NCBI RefSeq assembly: GCF_000333955.1
Contig: NZ_CAPS01000078.1
Coordinates: 1 to 32,238 of the forward strand
Direction: 5' to 3'
Length of the DNA stretch: 32,238 nt
Source of the DNA: Rhodococcus sp. AW25M09
GTDB lineage: Bacteria; Actinomycetota; Actinomycetes; Mycobacteriales; Mycobacteriaceae
Every line of letters begins with the position of its first letter. Positions within the stretch are counted from its first letter, which is position 1. Under the pieces are notes generated by a model. The model did not search any database and was not told the origin of the DNA. It worked only from the letters and a program-made list of their open reading frames with translations. A program made the position numbers and the translations under genes. Shown one piece after another: positions 7,612 through 15,371 of the stretch.

Positions 7612-8625
7612 ATGGCCGCATCGCTCGACGTCACCGCACTCGGCTCGATCGAGGTGTTGGGCGAGGAGATCTCGCTCGACGAACTTGTCCTCTCCTTCGG
7701 CGTCCTGCTCGCCACGGTCCTGCTGGCGCTTGTGGCGCGTCGAGGATTGCTCAAATATGCAAAGCGCGAGAGCACGGCGCACAGCAGCACGTGGTACACC
7801 GTCTCGCGAGTCCTCGGATACACCATTGTCGCGATCGGTGTCCTGGCGGCCGTTTCGGCTCTGGGCGTGCCGTTGAGCCGATTCGCCTGGCTGGCCGGCG
7901 CGCTGGGTGTCGGGCTCGGTTTCGGGCTGCAGACGATCTTCAGCAACTTCATTTCCGGGCTGATCCTGCTGTTCGACAGGACAATCGAGGTCGGCGATTT
8001 CGTCGAGCTCGAATCGGGCGTCACCGGCGAAGTGCGCGACATCAGGATTCGGGCAACCCGAATCGTCACGAACGACAACATCGACATCATCGTTCCCAAC
8101 TCGGAATTCGTCACCAGTCAGGTGGTCAATTGGACCCACCGCGACGTCTCGAGACGCCTGCGGGTGCCTTTCGGCGTTGCCTACGGCACCGACAAGAACA
8201 TCGTGAAACGTGCCGCTCTGGAGGCGGCTTCCGAGCTGCCCTTCACCCTGACGCTCGACGGACCACATCGTCCACAGGTCTGGTTGACCGAATTCGGTGA
8301 CAGCTCGCTCAACTACGAGTTGGTGGTGTGGGTGAACGGGGACGCCACCGTGCGCCCAGCAGCCGTCACCGCCGCCTACAACTGGGCACTGCACTCAGCT
8401 CTACAGCGTCACGACATCGAGATCCCGTTCCCTCAGCAGGATGTGCACGTCCGCAGCATTTTCGGGTTGACCGGTCAGGACGCTCGGGATGCGCTCGGCC
8501 TCCAGAACGCAGGCATTACGGACGAGCCGGAAGCGAACGCATCGGAGTCCGACAACGACGCCGTCGACGACGTCAAGGGCGCGGGACGCGATATGCCCGG
8601 CGCGGCCGAAGATCTCGCTGAATAG
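7612..8625 (+). CDS. MscS-family mechanosensitive channel
   Basis: The product is about 337 aa from the ATG at 7612; a GTG at 7594 would add six residues, and neither has a clear ribosome binding site. Two or three N-terminal transmembrane helices are followed by the pore-lining helix (AWLAGALGVGLGFGLQTIFS, alternating Gly and small residues) and the Sm-like beta domain (IEVGDFVELESGVTGEVRDI). The PNSEFV motif and mixed alpha/beta vestibule come next. The last 60 residues are acidic and Ala/Asp-rich, a common variable tail. The protein would open under hypo-osmotic membrane tension. It converges on the antiporter gene, 91 bases apart. Confidence 0.92.
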   Translation: MAASLDVTALGSIEVLGEEISLDELVLSFGVLLATVLLALVARRGLLKYAKRESTAHSSTWYTVSRVLGYTIVAIGVLAAVSALGVPLSRFAWLAGALGVGLGFGLQTIFSNFISGLILLFDRTIEVGDFVELESGVTGEVRDIRIRATRIVTNDNIDIIVPNSEFVTSQVVNWTHRDVSRRLRVPFGVAYGTDKNIVKRAALEAASELPFTLTLDGPHRPQVWLTEFGDSSLNYELVVWVNGDATVRPAAVTAAYNWALHSALQRHDIEIPFPQQDVHVRSIFGLTGQDARDALGLQNAGITDEPEANASESDNDAVDDVKGAGRDMPGAAEDLAE

Positions 8626-8716
8626 CCCATTTTTCCAGTCACCACATTCTTCGTTCTCCGTCCTGCACGCGTGTCATGCGAGGAGGAACAGGCGGGGCGT
8701 AGACGATGACGGCCGA

Positions 8717-10327
8717 CTAGCGTTCGGTGAGACCTTCTTCGGTCTCACTCGTCACCTGCTCCGGTAACCCCACCTGGTCGGCCAGTTCCAGGCCCGCACC
8801 GGCGTAGACGTTGAAGGCGATGTCGACACCGTGCTCCCGGGCCCACTGCACCTCGTCGTCGTACCGGGCGACCGCTGCGACCTTGCCGCCGAAGCCCGAT
8901 TCACGCAGGCACGCGAGCGCGGTGACGTTGGCACCGTGACGCGGCATGGCGAGCACGGCTATACGAACCGATTGTGAGCGCCGGAGCTGGTTCCAGAAAT
9001 CGAGGTCGGTGGCATCGCCTTCGATGACTCGATAGCCACGGTCGGCGAGCCGCTCGATCCGAGGCCCGTCGTAGTCCACGCCGACCACACGAAGCTGATA
9101 GTGATCGGTGAGGCGCTCGTAGGCAGCGAAGCCCACCCGGCCCATGCCGATCACGACGACCTCGGCATCGCTGGCGTCACCGGGGCGTTCTTCCGGATGC
9201 AGCTGGTATTCGTCCTGTGCAGGCAACCGTGCTGCGATTTTCTCCACCATCAGATGGCCTCGGCCGTTGACCAAGGCCGACACCACGAAGCTCAGAGCGA
9301 CGGCAATCGACATCTCCACCAGCCAGGCCGGCGCCAGCAGATCGGAGGCCACCCCGACCGAGACGACGATCAAACCGAACTCGGAATAGTTCATCAGGCT
9401 CAGCCCGGCCAATACCGACGTGCGATACCGAAGCTTCATCATCGTGAACAGACCCAGGTAGAGCGCGCTCTTGATCGGCAACAGCAGCACCATCAACAGC
9501 GCGACGCCGATACTGGGTAGGTCCGGCAAACCGGAGAGGCCGATGGAGACGAAGAATCCCACCAGCAGCAGCTCCTTGATGTGGAACAGCGATCTCGACA
9601 ACTCGGACGACGCCGGGTGAGACGCCAACAGTATTCCGATGACCAGTGCTCCGAGATCGCCTTTGAGGCCGAGCTCGGAGAACAGTACGTATCCGGGAAC
9701 CAACGCCATGACGATGCCGAACAGCGACTGCATCTCGCCGTGACCCAACCCGCTCCAGATCCAGCGAAGGATTCGGGTGAGCGGCCACAGCAACACCAGG
9801 CCCAGCGCCCAGATCGATGGCAGCTTGCCGCTGGTGACAGTGAGAAACACAACGGCGATGATGTCCTGCATCACCAGAATGCCGATTGCCACGCGGCCGT
9901 AGAGAGCGTGCGACTCCCCCCGTTCCTCCAGCACCTTGACCACGAAGACGGTGCTCGAAAACGACATCGCGAAGGCCAACAAAGCGATCGTCGTCAGACT
10001 TTGCCCCGACAACATCGACATTCCCGCGATAGTGGCCAACCACAGCACACCCGTCCCGACTGCCACGCTGACCACCATGTGCGCCGAGGTGGTCAACCAC
10101 ACCTCACGTCGAAGAAGAATCCGAACGTCGAGCTTGAGACCGATAGCGAACAGCAGCAGCGTGACGCCCAGGTCTGCCATCAGTTCGAGCTGGGGAAGCT
10201 CACCGACGTCGAGGGCATTGATGACGAACCCGGCGGCCAGGAAGCCGACCAGAGGAGGCAGCCGCACCACCATGGCGAGTCCGCCCAGGCCGAAGGCGAT
10301 GACGAGGTAGATCGCGGCAACTGTCAT
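8717..10327 (-). CDS. CPA2-type K+/H+ antiporter with TrkA-N domain (KefC-like)
   Basis: The product is 536 aa. The ATG at 10327 is chosen over a longer frame because AGAGGACG precedes it at ribosome-binding distance and the protein then begins directly with the first transmembrane helix (MTVAAIYLVIAFGLGG). About 12 membrane helices span residues 1-375 and include the family blocks LPPLVGFLAAG and GVTLLLFAIGLKLD. A cytoplasmic Rossmann TrkA-N domain starts near residue 405 (VVVIGMGRVGF, GxGxxG), with a conserved Asp after strand 2 (VGVDYDG) for NAD(H) or nucleotide binding. A typical TrkA-C domain is not seen. It should exchange K+ (or Na+) for protons. It reads away from the TerB-like gene. 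Confidence 0.9.
   Translation of the reverse strand: MTVAAIYLVIAFGLGGLAMVVRLPPLVGFLAAGFVINALDVGELPQLELMADLGVTLLLFAIGLKLDVRILLRREVWLTTSAHMVVSVAVGTGVLWLATIAGMSMLSGQSLTTIALLAFAMSFSSTVFVVKVLEERGESHALYGRVAIGILVMQDIIAVVFLTVTSGKLPSIWALGLVLLWPLTRILRWIWSGLGHGEMQSLFGIVMALVPGYVLFSELGLKGDLGALVIGILLASHPASSELSRSLFHIKELLLVGFFVSIGLSGLPDLPSIGVALLMVLLLPIKSALYLGLFTMMKLRYRTSVLAGLSLMNYSEFGLIVVSVGVASDLLAPAWLVEMSIAVALSFVVSALVNGRGHLMVEKIAARLPAQDEYQLHPEERPGDASDAEVVVIGMGRVGFAAYERLTDHYQLRVVGVDYDGPRIERLADRGYRVIEGDATDLDFWNQLRRSQSVRIAVLAMPRHGANVTALACLRESGFGGKVAAVARYDDEVQWAREHGVDIAFNVYAGAGLELADQVGLPEQVTSETEEGLTER
8727..8748. terminator. Hairpin at the 3' end of the antiporter gene
   Basis: GTGAGACC, TTCTTC, GGTCTCAC form a perfect 8-bp stem with a six-base loop, inside the last codons of the antiporter gene and just before its stop. 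It lies between convergent genes, so it could act as a weak bidirectional terminator. There is no T-run on either side, and the sequence also has to encode protein, so this is tentative. Confidence 0.3.
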
Positions 10328-10444
10328 ACACGTCCTCTTGCTGGTGGGGCGCAACCGGATCGACGACATCGGCACGTGCCGTCGGAGTGACCCCAGTATC
10401 CCGGCAATCCGGATATTTCACAGCGCAGGATGCCGGCGCGAAAG

Positions 10445-10480
10445 CGGCGACCGACGAAGTCGAAACTTCGTCGATCGCCG
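10445..10480 (-). terminator. Strong hairpin downstream of the TerB-like gene
   Basis: CGACGAAGT, loop CGAA, ACTTCGTCG form a perfect 9-bp stem at 10452-10473. It extends outward by six more pairs (CGGCGA with TCGCCG) after one mismatch. It sits 41 bases past the stop codon of the TerB-like gene on the minus strand and before the antiporter start. A terminator or transcript-stabilising element is the simplest reading. A long T-run is lacking, as is frequent in actinobacteria. Confidence 0.5.
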
Positions 10481-10520
10481 TTGCCACGATCGAATGCTCG
10501 AAGCTCCCTGTCGGGAGGTC

Positions 10521-10976
10521 TCAGAGCTCGAACTCGGACGGATCTATTCCCACTGCGAAGCATGCGTTGCGGACGGCGGCCTTCTCGTGATCGTCGAAGT
10601 GGCCGTCTGCGCCGCCGATGATGATGCCGATCTGGATGACGGCTCGCGCCTGCTCGGGCTTCGATTTCAGCTTTCCGATCGTGGCTGTTGCCTCGACCTT
10701 CCCGAAATCGAAGTCACCCTGCAGCTTGTCGCAGTACCAGTCGAACTTCTGCCGAAGTTCGTCGGGCTCGAACACCCGTAGGGCCTCGTTCCCGGCGATC
10801 AGAGCTGCGGTCTTCTGACGCTCGGCAGGATCGATGGTGCCATCCGCCGCCGCGATCAGCGCGCACATGGCCATGCTGCCGTTGGCGAATTCCTTGTTCT
10901 TGAACTGGCTGGTCTTGGTCTGCAGCTGCCCGTTCAGTTCTTGTGCCTTGGACTTGAGTTGATCCCAGAACGCCAT
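10521..10976 (-). CDS. TerB-like tellurite-resistance family protein
   Basis: The product is 151 aa from the ATG at 10976, which has GAGGAG a few bases upstream; an earlier in-frame start lacks this. The fold is all-helical with two acidic metal-site repeats, ADGTIDPAERQ and ADGHFDDHEKA, one in each half, as in the TerB family where paired Asp and Glu residues bind divalent metal. Despite the family name, single TerB-domain proteins in actinobacteria are usually general stress or calcium-binding cytosolic proteins. No other ter genes (terC, terD, terZ) are nearby, so an operon for tellurite resistance is not indicated. The gene is followed by a strong hairpin. Confidence 0.85.
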   Translation of the reverse strand: MAFWDQLKSKAQELNGQLQTKTSQFKNKEFANGSMAMCALIAAADGTIDPAERQKTAALIAGNEALRVFEPDELRQKFDWYCDKLQGDFDFGKVEATATIGKLKSKPEQARAVIQIGIIIGGADGHFDDHEKAAVRNACFAVGIDPSEFEL

Positions 10977-11104
10977 GGAGCTCCTCACTGTGTACTGAGT
11001 CCGCGCATCTGCGCGAACCCAGACCCATTGTCCATGGAATCGGCGAACGAGAAACTAGCCGCGGATCCGTGAGCGCATTCATCGGCGCTACCTCGTCGCC
11101 CGGA

Positions 11105-11437
11105 TCAGCGCAGTCGCTCGGCGTCGTGCGCCTTGGCCAACAGTTCGACACACAAACGATGTAGTTCCGCGGAGTCGGCGCCTTCGGTCACTGCGGTGCC
11201 GACGTCCTCGGCGGCGCAGCGGACCTCGAACGCTCTGTCGGCTGCCGCCGAAGCCTCCTCGGCAGTGAGGACGATCGCGTCGTCGGGAATCGATGTCCCT
11301 TTCATCGCACTGCGCTGCTCGTAGGCACGCTGACGACACGATTGGCGGCAGTAGCGCCGCTTACGTCCGCTACCGGTGTCGGCGACTGGGCGCCCGCACC
11401 ATGTGCAGGTCTGGTCGCGGCGGGTTCTGACGGACAT
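11105..11437 (-). CDS. Small zinc-ribbon protein
   Basis: The product is 110 aa. Four cysteines (Cys11, Cys14, Cys30, Cys34) in CTWCGRPV and RRYCRQSCRQRAYEQR form a zinc-ribbon-like site with a basic flank. The rest is an Ala/Glu-rich, probably helical region. Proteins with this CxxC plus YCRxxCRQRAYxxR pattern are widespread in actinobacteria and have no assigned function; nucleic-acid binding is plausible from the basic ribbon. The gene is divergent from rbpA, and a TAGGCT -10 box eight bases before its ATG suggests a leaderless transcript. Confidence 0.82.
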   Translation of the reverse strand: MSVRTRRDQTCTWCGRPVADTGSGRKRRYCRQSCRQRAYEQRSAMKGTSIPDDAIVLTAEEASAAADRAFEVRCAAEDVGTAVTEGADSAELHRLCVELLAKAHDAERLR

Positions 11438-11445
11438 GGTCGTTC

Positions 11446-11451
11446 AGCCTA
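11446..11451 (-). promoter_or_regulatory. -10 box of a probable leaderless promoter
   Basis: On the minus strand TAGGCT matches the TANNNT -10 pattern and ends eight bases before the ATG of the zinc-ribbon gene, with no Shine-Dalgarno sequence between. This is the expected geometry of a leaderless transcript. A -35 box was not identified. Confidence 0.35.
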
Positions 11452-11632
11452 CTGCGACCGGCAGGTATGATGCCTTCATCAGCTGCGCCGATGGCACCGC
11501 ATCGGGTCCGATCGGCGGCCCGGGAACGAACCGACGCGCGGCGACGTTGTAGATCAGTGGGTAGACGGTGTAGCTCGGTGTCGACGGATGGCACCGACGC
11601 GCGTACCTACTATCGATGGAGAGGACTTCACC

Positions 11633-11971
11633 ATGGCAGATCGTGTACTTCGAGGTAGTCGACTCGGTGCAGTGAGCTACGAGACCGATCGTGATCACGA
11701 CCTGGCACCTCGCCGCGTTGCTCGATACCGGTGTGACAACGGCGAGGAGTTCGACATTCCGTTCGCCGACGAGGCCGAGATCCCCGGCACCTGGGCTTGC
11801 CGCAACGGACTCGAAGGTTCGCTGATCGAGGGCACTGCGCCGGAGGCCAAGAAGGTCAAGCCGCCTCGCACCCACTGGGACATGTTGCTCGAACGGCGCT
11901 CGGTCGACGAGCTCGAGGACCTTCTCAAAGAACGCCTGGACCTGTTGAAGGTGAAGCGCCGCGGCGCATAA
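11633..11971 (+). CDS. rbpA: RNA polymerase-binding protein RbpA
   Basis: The product is 112 aa, the usual RbpA length. The ATG at 11633 is supported by GGAGAGGA just upstream; the longer frame from 11588 has no support. The opening ADRVLRGSRLGAVSYETDRD, then CDNG in the core domain, PGTWACRNG, and the C-terminal sigma-interaction helix (THWDMLLERRSVDELEDLL) are all family hallmarks. RbpA binds the beta' subunit and group I/II sigma factors and stabilises open promoter complexes. It is essential in mycobacteria and gives tolerance to rifampicin in Streptomyces. It acts in the cytoplasm on the housekeeping polymerase. A classic terminator follows, so it is insulated from the gene cluster downstream. 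Confidence 0.97.
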   Translation: MADRVLRGSRLGAVSYETDRDHDLAPRRVARYRCDNGEEFDIPFADEAEIPGTWACRNGLEGSLIEGTAPEAKKVKPPRTHWDMLLERRSVDELEDLLKERLDLLKVKRRGA

Positions 11972-11981
11972 CCATCTGTCA

Positions 11982-12023
11982 CTGCACCGCTTGATTGGAA
12001 ACAATCCGGCGGTGCAGTTTTTT
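11982..12023 (+). terminator. Rho-independent terminator of rbpA
   Basis: CTGCACCGC at 11982-11990 pairs perfectly with GCGGTGCAG at 12009-12017, with a partly paired loop, and is followed directly by six T residues (12018-12023). It starts 11 bases after the rbpA stop codon. It separates rbpA from the biosynthetic genes. Confidence 0.9.
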
Positions 12024-12174
12024 GTTGCTCTTCGAACGTTGCGTATGTTCCGATCGATGACAGTGTGTTTCTCGTCGCGCTCGCATCGGTTCCAATACGG
12101 TTGAGTGGCGGTAAAACCGCCCGAGGTGTCATCATCGGGTATCTATTGTCACTAAGGTGGACGTTCGGTCAATA

Positions 12175-12196
12175 TCGTCGTAACAAATGACGACGA
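12175..12196. promoter_or_regulatory. Palindrome upstream of papB-like gene, operator candidate
   Basis: TCGTCGT, eight-base spacer AACAAATG, ACGACGA form a perfect inverted repeat of 7-base arms, with further weak symmetry outside (CAATA / GAATTC). It lies 46 bases upstream of the mutase start, inside the 219-base interval after the rbpA terminator. The nearest -10-like box, TATTGT at 12144-12149, is just upstream, so a bound regulator could block transcription of the two-gene operon. The regulator gene is not in the window. Confidence 0.45.
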
Positions 12197-12242
12197 ATTC
12201 CGACATCACCACCGGAGCCGAAATGTCAGGGGGCAGTAACTC

Positions 12243-12650
12243 GTGAGTCAGGATTCTGATCAGCGGTACAACGACGCACTTCACACGGCTGCCTCCGAGG
12301 CGAAATCCGAAGGTCATCGCGCAGCCGGCGAACAAAAACTCACGGAGTTGAGGCGCGAGCTGGACGGAATCGACGAGGTACTGCGCGCTGCAATCCGTGA
12401 TCGAATCGATGTGTGTGTACGAGTAGCACACGTAAAACGCGAACACGCCATTCCGATGATGCAGCCCGGTCGGGTCGGCTTGGTGACCGAGCGCGCCCGA
12501 GAATTCGCGTCGGCGAATGGCCTGTCCCCCGACTTTCTCGAGGACCTGTACCGGTCGATGATTGCGGAGGCCTGTCGCGTCGAGGATCTGATCATCGACT
12601 CTCCGCAGCCCAACCCGGCGTCGATGGTGAACGGTAGAGGCGAGCGATGA
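12243..12650 (+). CDS. papB: 4-amino-4-deoxychorismate mutase-like protein (AroQ fold)
   Basis: The product is 135 aa, with an extension of about 28 residues before a chorismate-mutase-type helical domain. Helix 1 carries KLTELRRELDGID and IRDRIDVCVRVAHVKREH, with the Arg and Lys residues that bind the substrate carboxylates. The loop then reads IPMMQPGRV, the form I associate with PapB/CmlD-type 4-amino-4-deoxychorismate mutases, where classical mutases have an RDxxRE-like element. The predicted reaction is 4-amino-4-deoxychorismate to 4-amino-4-deoxyprephenate. The GTG start has AGGGGG at 12228-12233. The stop overlaps the next ATG (ATGA), coupling it to the aminodeoxychorismate synthase that would supply its substrate. 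A plain chorismate mutase is the alternative, but the partner gene argues against it. Confidence 0.78.
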   Translation: MSQDSDQRYNDALHTAASEAKSEGHRAAGEQKLTELRRELDGIDEVLRAAIRDRIDVCVRVAHVKREHAIPMMQPGRVGLVTERAREFASANGLSPDFLEDLYRSMIAEACRVEDLIIDSPQPNPASMVNGRGER

Positions 12651-14719
12651 CGATCAGAACTCTGCTGGTGGACAACTACGATTCGTTCACCTACAACTTG
12701 TACAGCCTCCTTGCCGAGGTGAACGGTCGTCCACCGACTGTCGTCAAGAACGACGTGGCATGGTCTTCGCTGGATTTCGCTGCCTTCGACAACGTCGTGA
12801 TCTCCCCCGGCCCCGGACGTCCTGACGTCGAGCAGGACTTCGGCATCAGTAGCCGTGTGATCACGGAGTCCGGTCTACCGGTTCTCGGTGTGTGTCTCGG
12901 ACATCAAGGTATGTGCCACCTGTTCGGCGGCGAAGTCGATTTGGCACCGACACCGATGCACGGGCGGATCACCGACATCACTCATACCGGTGTGGATTTG
13001 TTCGCCGGAATACCATCTCCCTACTCGGTGGTTCGCTATCACTCCTTGGTCGTGACACGCACACCGGCCGAGTTCGAGGAAGTTGCCTGGACTCCAGACG
13101 GGTTGGTGATGGGAGTACGGCATCACAGCAAGCCGTTGTGGGGAGTGCAGTTCCACCCGGAGTCGATCAGTACCGAATACGGCCCTCAGCTCCTCGCCAA
13201 TTTCCGCGATCTGACTGTGGCGCGTTCGACCGCCGCCAATGCAGCGGGCGCTCGAGACTCGATGTTCACGATCGAAACACGAACGCTCGATGGTGATTTC
13301 GACTCGGAACTGGTGTTTCAGACGCTGTTCGCGACGGGCAACAAGAGCTTTTGGTTGGACGGCAGCGCTGCTCTCGAACCCGAATGCCGGTTCACCGTCA
13401 TGGGCGACTGCTCCGGCCCTCACGCAGAGTATGTGACTTACTCTGTCGCGGAAACGACAGTGACCGTGCAGTCGGCGGACGGTGCCACCGAGCGCATCCA
13501 TTCGACGTTCTTCGACTACATCGACACCCAATTGCGAGAGCGAGCCACTCCCCCTCGGCACGACCTTCCGTTTTCCTTCGGCCTCGGCTACGTCGGATAC
13601 CTGGGTTACGAGCTCAAGGCGGACACCGGTGGACAACTGGTGCACACCTCCGCCACGCCGGACGCCTCCATGGTGTTCTCGGACCGCGCCCTGGTCTTCG
13701 ACCACCACGCCGGCACGCTCTACCTGATGGGCTTGGCCACCAGAGCCGGAGATCCTGTGTTGGCTCAGTGGTTCGACTCCGTCACGGACACGCTGCACGG
13801 ACTCGCTGGACAGTCCGGAAAAGTGGCCCGATCCGATGCCGGTGCGGTCGGTACGCCCTTGCTCGGAGCCGAACACTCGCTCGAACCGCGACTGCGCCAC
13901 GACCGCGCCCACTACCTCGATCTGATCGCGCAATGCCTCGCCGAGATCCGCTCCGGCGAAACTTACGAGGTCTGCCTGACCAACACTGCGACGGTGTCCG
14001 GTTCGATCGATGCGGCGGCCACGTACTCGTACATGCGCGAGATCAATCCCACCCCGTACAGCGCATTGTTGAATTTCCCGGAAGTATCCGTACTGAGTGC
14101 GTCTCCGGAACGCTTTCTGCGCATCGATGCAGATCGCATCGTAGAGTCCAAGCCGATCAAGGGGACTCGTCCCCGGGGCGCGACCACAGCGGAAGACAAT
14201 GCACTCAAGGCCGACCTTGTGGCCAACGAAAAAGACAAGGCCGAGAATCTCATGATCGTCGATCTGGTGCGCAACGACCTGGCTCAGGTCTGTGTGCCGG
14301 GTTCGGTCCACGTTCCGAAGCTGTTCGACGTCGAGACCTACGCACCGGTGCATCAACTGGTGTCGACAGTGCGCGGTCGCCTTCGGGACGACGCGTCGGC
14401 TGCCGACTGTATTCGCGCGGCATTCCCGGGTGGATCCATGACCGGTGCCCCGAAGATCCGCACCATGGCAATCATCGACAAGCTCGAAGACGGTCCGCGC
14501 GGCGTGTACTCGGGTGCAATCGGTTACTTCTCGATCACCGGCACAGCGGACTTCTCGATCGTCATCCGCACGATCGTGGCCACCGAACACGAAGTGACCT
14601 ACGGTGTCGGCGGCGCGATCGTCGCACTTTCCGATCCCGACGAGGAATTCGAAGAGACGATGGTCAAAGCTGTGTCGATGCGCCGTGCGCTGAACGGACC
14701 AACGAAAAACAGCGAGTAG
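12647..14719 (+). CDS. papA: Fused aminodeoxychorismate synthase (PabA-PabB type)
   Basis: The product is 690 aa. Residues 1-190 are a class I glutamine amidotransferase with Cys83 in GVCLGHQG and His170/Glu172 in FHPES. Residues about 205-685 are a chorismate-utilising synthase. The decisive motif is PIKGTRPRG with Lys505: this Lys marks PabB-type ADC synthases, whereas anthranilate synthases have Ala there (PIAGT). The core also has ENLMIVDLVRNDL and GGSMTGAPK. It makes 4-amino-4-deoxychorismate from chorismate and glutamine. Fusion of both subunits and ATGA coupling to an ADC mutase are typical of the p-aminophenylalanine route, not of folate synthesis, though a role in p-aminobenzoate supply cannot be excluded. 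A perfect hairpin overlaps its stop codon. Confidence 0.9.
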   Translation: MTIRTLLVDNYDSFTYNLYSLLAEVNGRPPTVVKNDVAWSSLDFAAFDNVVISPGPGRPDVEQDFGISSRVITESGLPVLGVCLGHQGMCHLFGGEVDLAPTPMHGRITDITHTGVDLFAGIPSPYSVVRYHSLVVTRTPAEFEEVAWTPDGLVMGVRHHSKPLWGVQFHPESISTEYGPQLLANFRDLTVARSTAANAAGARDSMFTIETRTLDGDFDSELVFQTLFATGNKSFWLDGSAALEPECRFTVMGDCSGPHAEYVTYSVAETTVTVQSADGATERIHSTFFDYIDTQLRERATPPRHDLPFSFGLGYVGYLGYELKADTGGQLVHTSATPDASMVFSDRALVFDHHAGTLYLMGLATRAGDPVLAQWFDSVTDTLHGLAGQSGKVARSDAGAVGTPLLGAEHSLEPRLRHDRAHYLDLIAQCLAEIRSGETYEVCLTNTATVSGSIDAAATYSYMREINPTPYSALLNFPEVSVLSASPERFLRIDADRIVESKPIKGTRPRGATTAEDNALKADLVANEKDKAENLMIVDLVRNDLAQVCVPGSVHVPKLFDVETYAPVHQLVSTVRGRLRDDASAADCIRAAFPGGSMTGAPKIRTMAIIDKLEDGPRGVYSGAIGYFSITGTADFSIVIRTIVATEHEVTYGVGGAIVALSDPDEEFEETMVKAVSMRRALNGPTKNSE

Positions 14720-14740
14720 GGCGCACGCGCCCTACTCGCT
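14711..14740. terminator. Perfect hairpin between converging genes
   Basis: AGCGAGTAGGGCG, loop CACG, CGCCCTACTCGCT form a perfect 13-bp stem (14 pairs if the loop is counted as two bases). The left arm includes the TAG stop codon of the synthase gene at 14717-14719. It lies 35 bases from the stop of the convergent secreted-protein gene, so it can end transcription from both sides. There is no clear T-run. Confidence 0.75.
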
Positions 14741-14774
14741 GTGTGTTCATGCACCGGCTCGACGCCGATGTGGG

Positions 14775-15371
14775 TTACGCAGTGGTGAAGTACTCGAAGA
14801 CTGCCGGCTGAACTTCGGGGTTACCGTTCGTAATCCCGACGGCGGTACCAGCCAGGGTGCCGATTACAGTTCCGATGATGCATCCGGCGACGATGCCCGG
14901 GAAAATCGAGACGCACCCGATGGCGAGACCGAGTCCTGCACCGATTGCCGTTCCGACACCGCCGCCGTTGTTCCAACCGATTGCCAGCTGGTTGACCATG
15001 TTGTCGAATGCCTGCTGCTTGGTTCGCGGACCTGCAACGTCAGCGACGGGGACAGTCTGTGGAGTCAACGTCAACTCGCGACCCTCGGCACCGATCAGGG
15101 GCGCGATCGAGTAGACGGTGCCATTGATGGTGTATTCGAGTGGGACCGACGCGATGGTGACACCGGCCTGGTCGATGACCGACACAGTCTCGCTGGTGGC
15201 ATCGATGCGGAACAGTCCGGCGTCGAGGAGTGTGGTGACGGTTCCGTCCGGGTTGACTGCCGTCTGGTAGTTCACCGAATCCGATGACGGATCTGCTACG
15301 GCGTGGCCCGCCCCGGTGGCTACCGCAGCGGTCAACGCCACCGCGACCGTTGCTGTTCTGATCAGTTTCAC
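14775..15371 (-). CDS. Secreted glycine-zipper protein (DUF8020-like)
   Basis: The product is 198 aa. The GTG at 15371 is chosen because AGGGGA lies at the right distance upstream and a clean signal peptide follows (VKLIRTATVAVALTAAVA, cleavage likely after GHAVA); the longer frame has no such start. A beta-rich domain of about 100 residues (TVTTLLDAGLFRID, PLEYTINGTVYSI) precedes a glycine-zipper membrane region (GTAIGAGLGLAIGC, GCIIGTVIGTLAGTAVGI). This layout matches secreted proteins common in Rhodococcus and Nocardia (DUF8020-like, from memory) of unknown function, probably cell-envelope associated. It lies 99 bases downstream of the synthetase on the same strand and may be cotranscribed. 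A role in export or self-protection is speculation. Confidence 0.78.
   Translation of the reverse strand: MKLIRTATVAVALTAAVATGAGHAVADPSSDSVNYQTAVNPDGTVTTLLDAGLFRIDATSETVSVIDQAGVTIASVPLEYTINGTVYSIAPLIGAEGRELTLTPQTVPVADVAGPRTKQQAFDNMVNQLAIGWNNGGGVGTAIGAGLGLAIGCVSIFPGIVAGCIIGTVIGTLAGTAVGITNGNPEVQPAVFEYFTTA

Noticed and set aside
10521..10976. Part of a tellurite-resistance operon
   Set aside because: Only an isolated TerB-like domain; no terC, terD or terZ neighbours.
12875..14590. Minus-strand 571-codon frame
   Set aside because: Antisense to the aminodeoxychorismate synthase, whose catalytic motifs are complete in the other direction.
12647..14719. Anthranilate synthase (TrpE-TrpG fusion)
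   Set aside because: The PIKGT lysine marks the ADC synthase subfamily; TrpE-type enzymes have Ala at this position. The partner is a mutase, not a trp gene.
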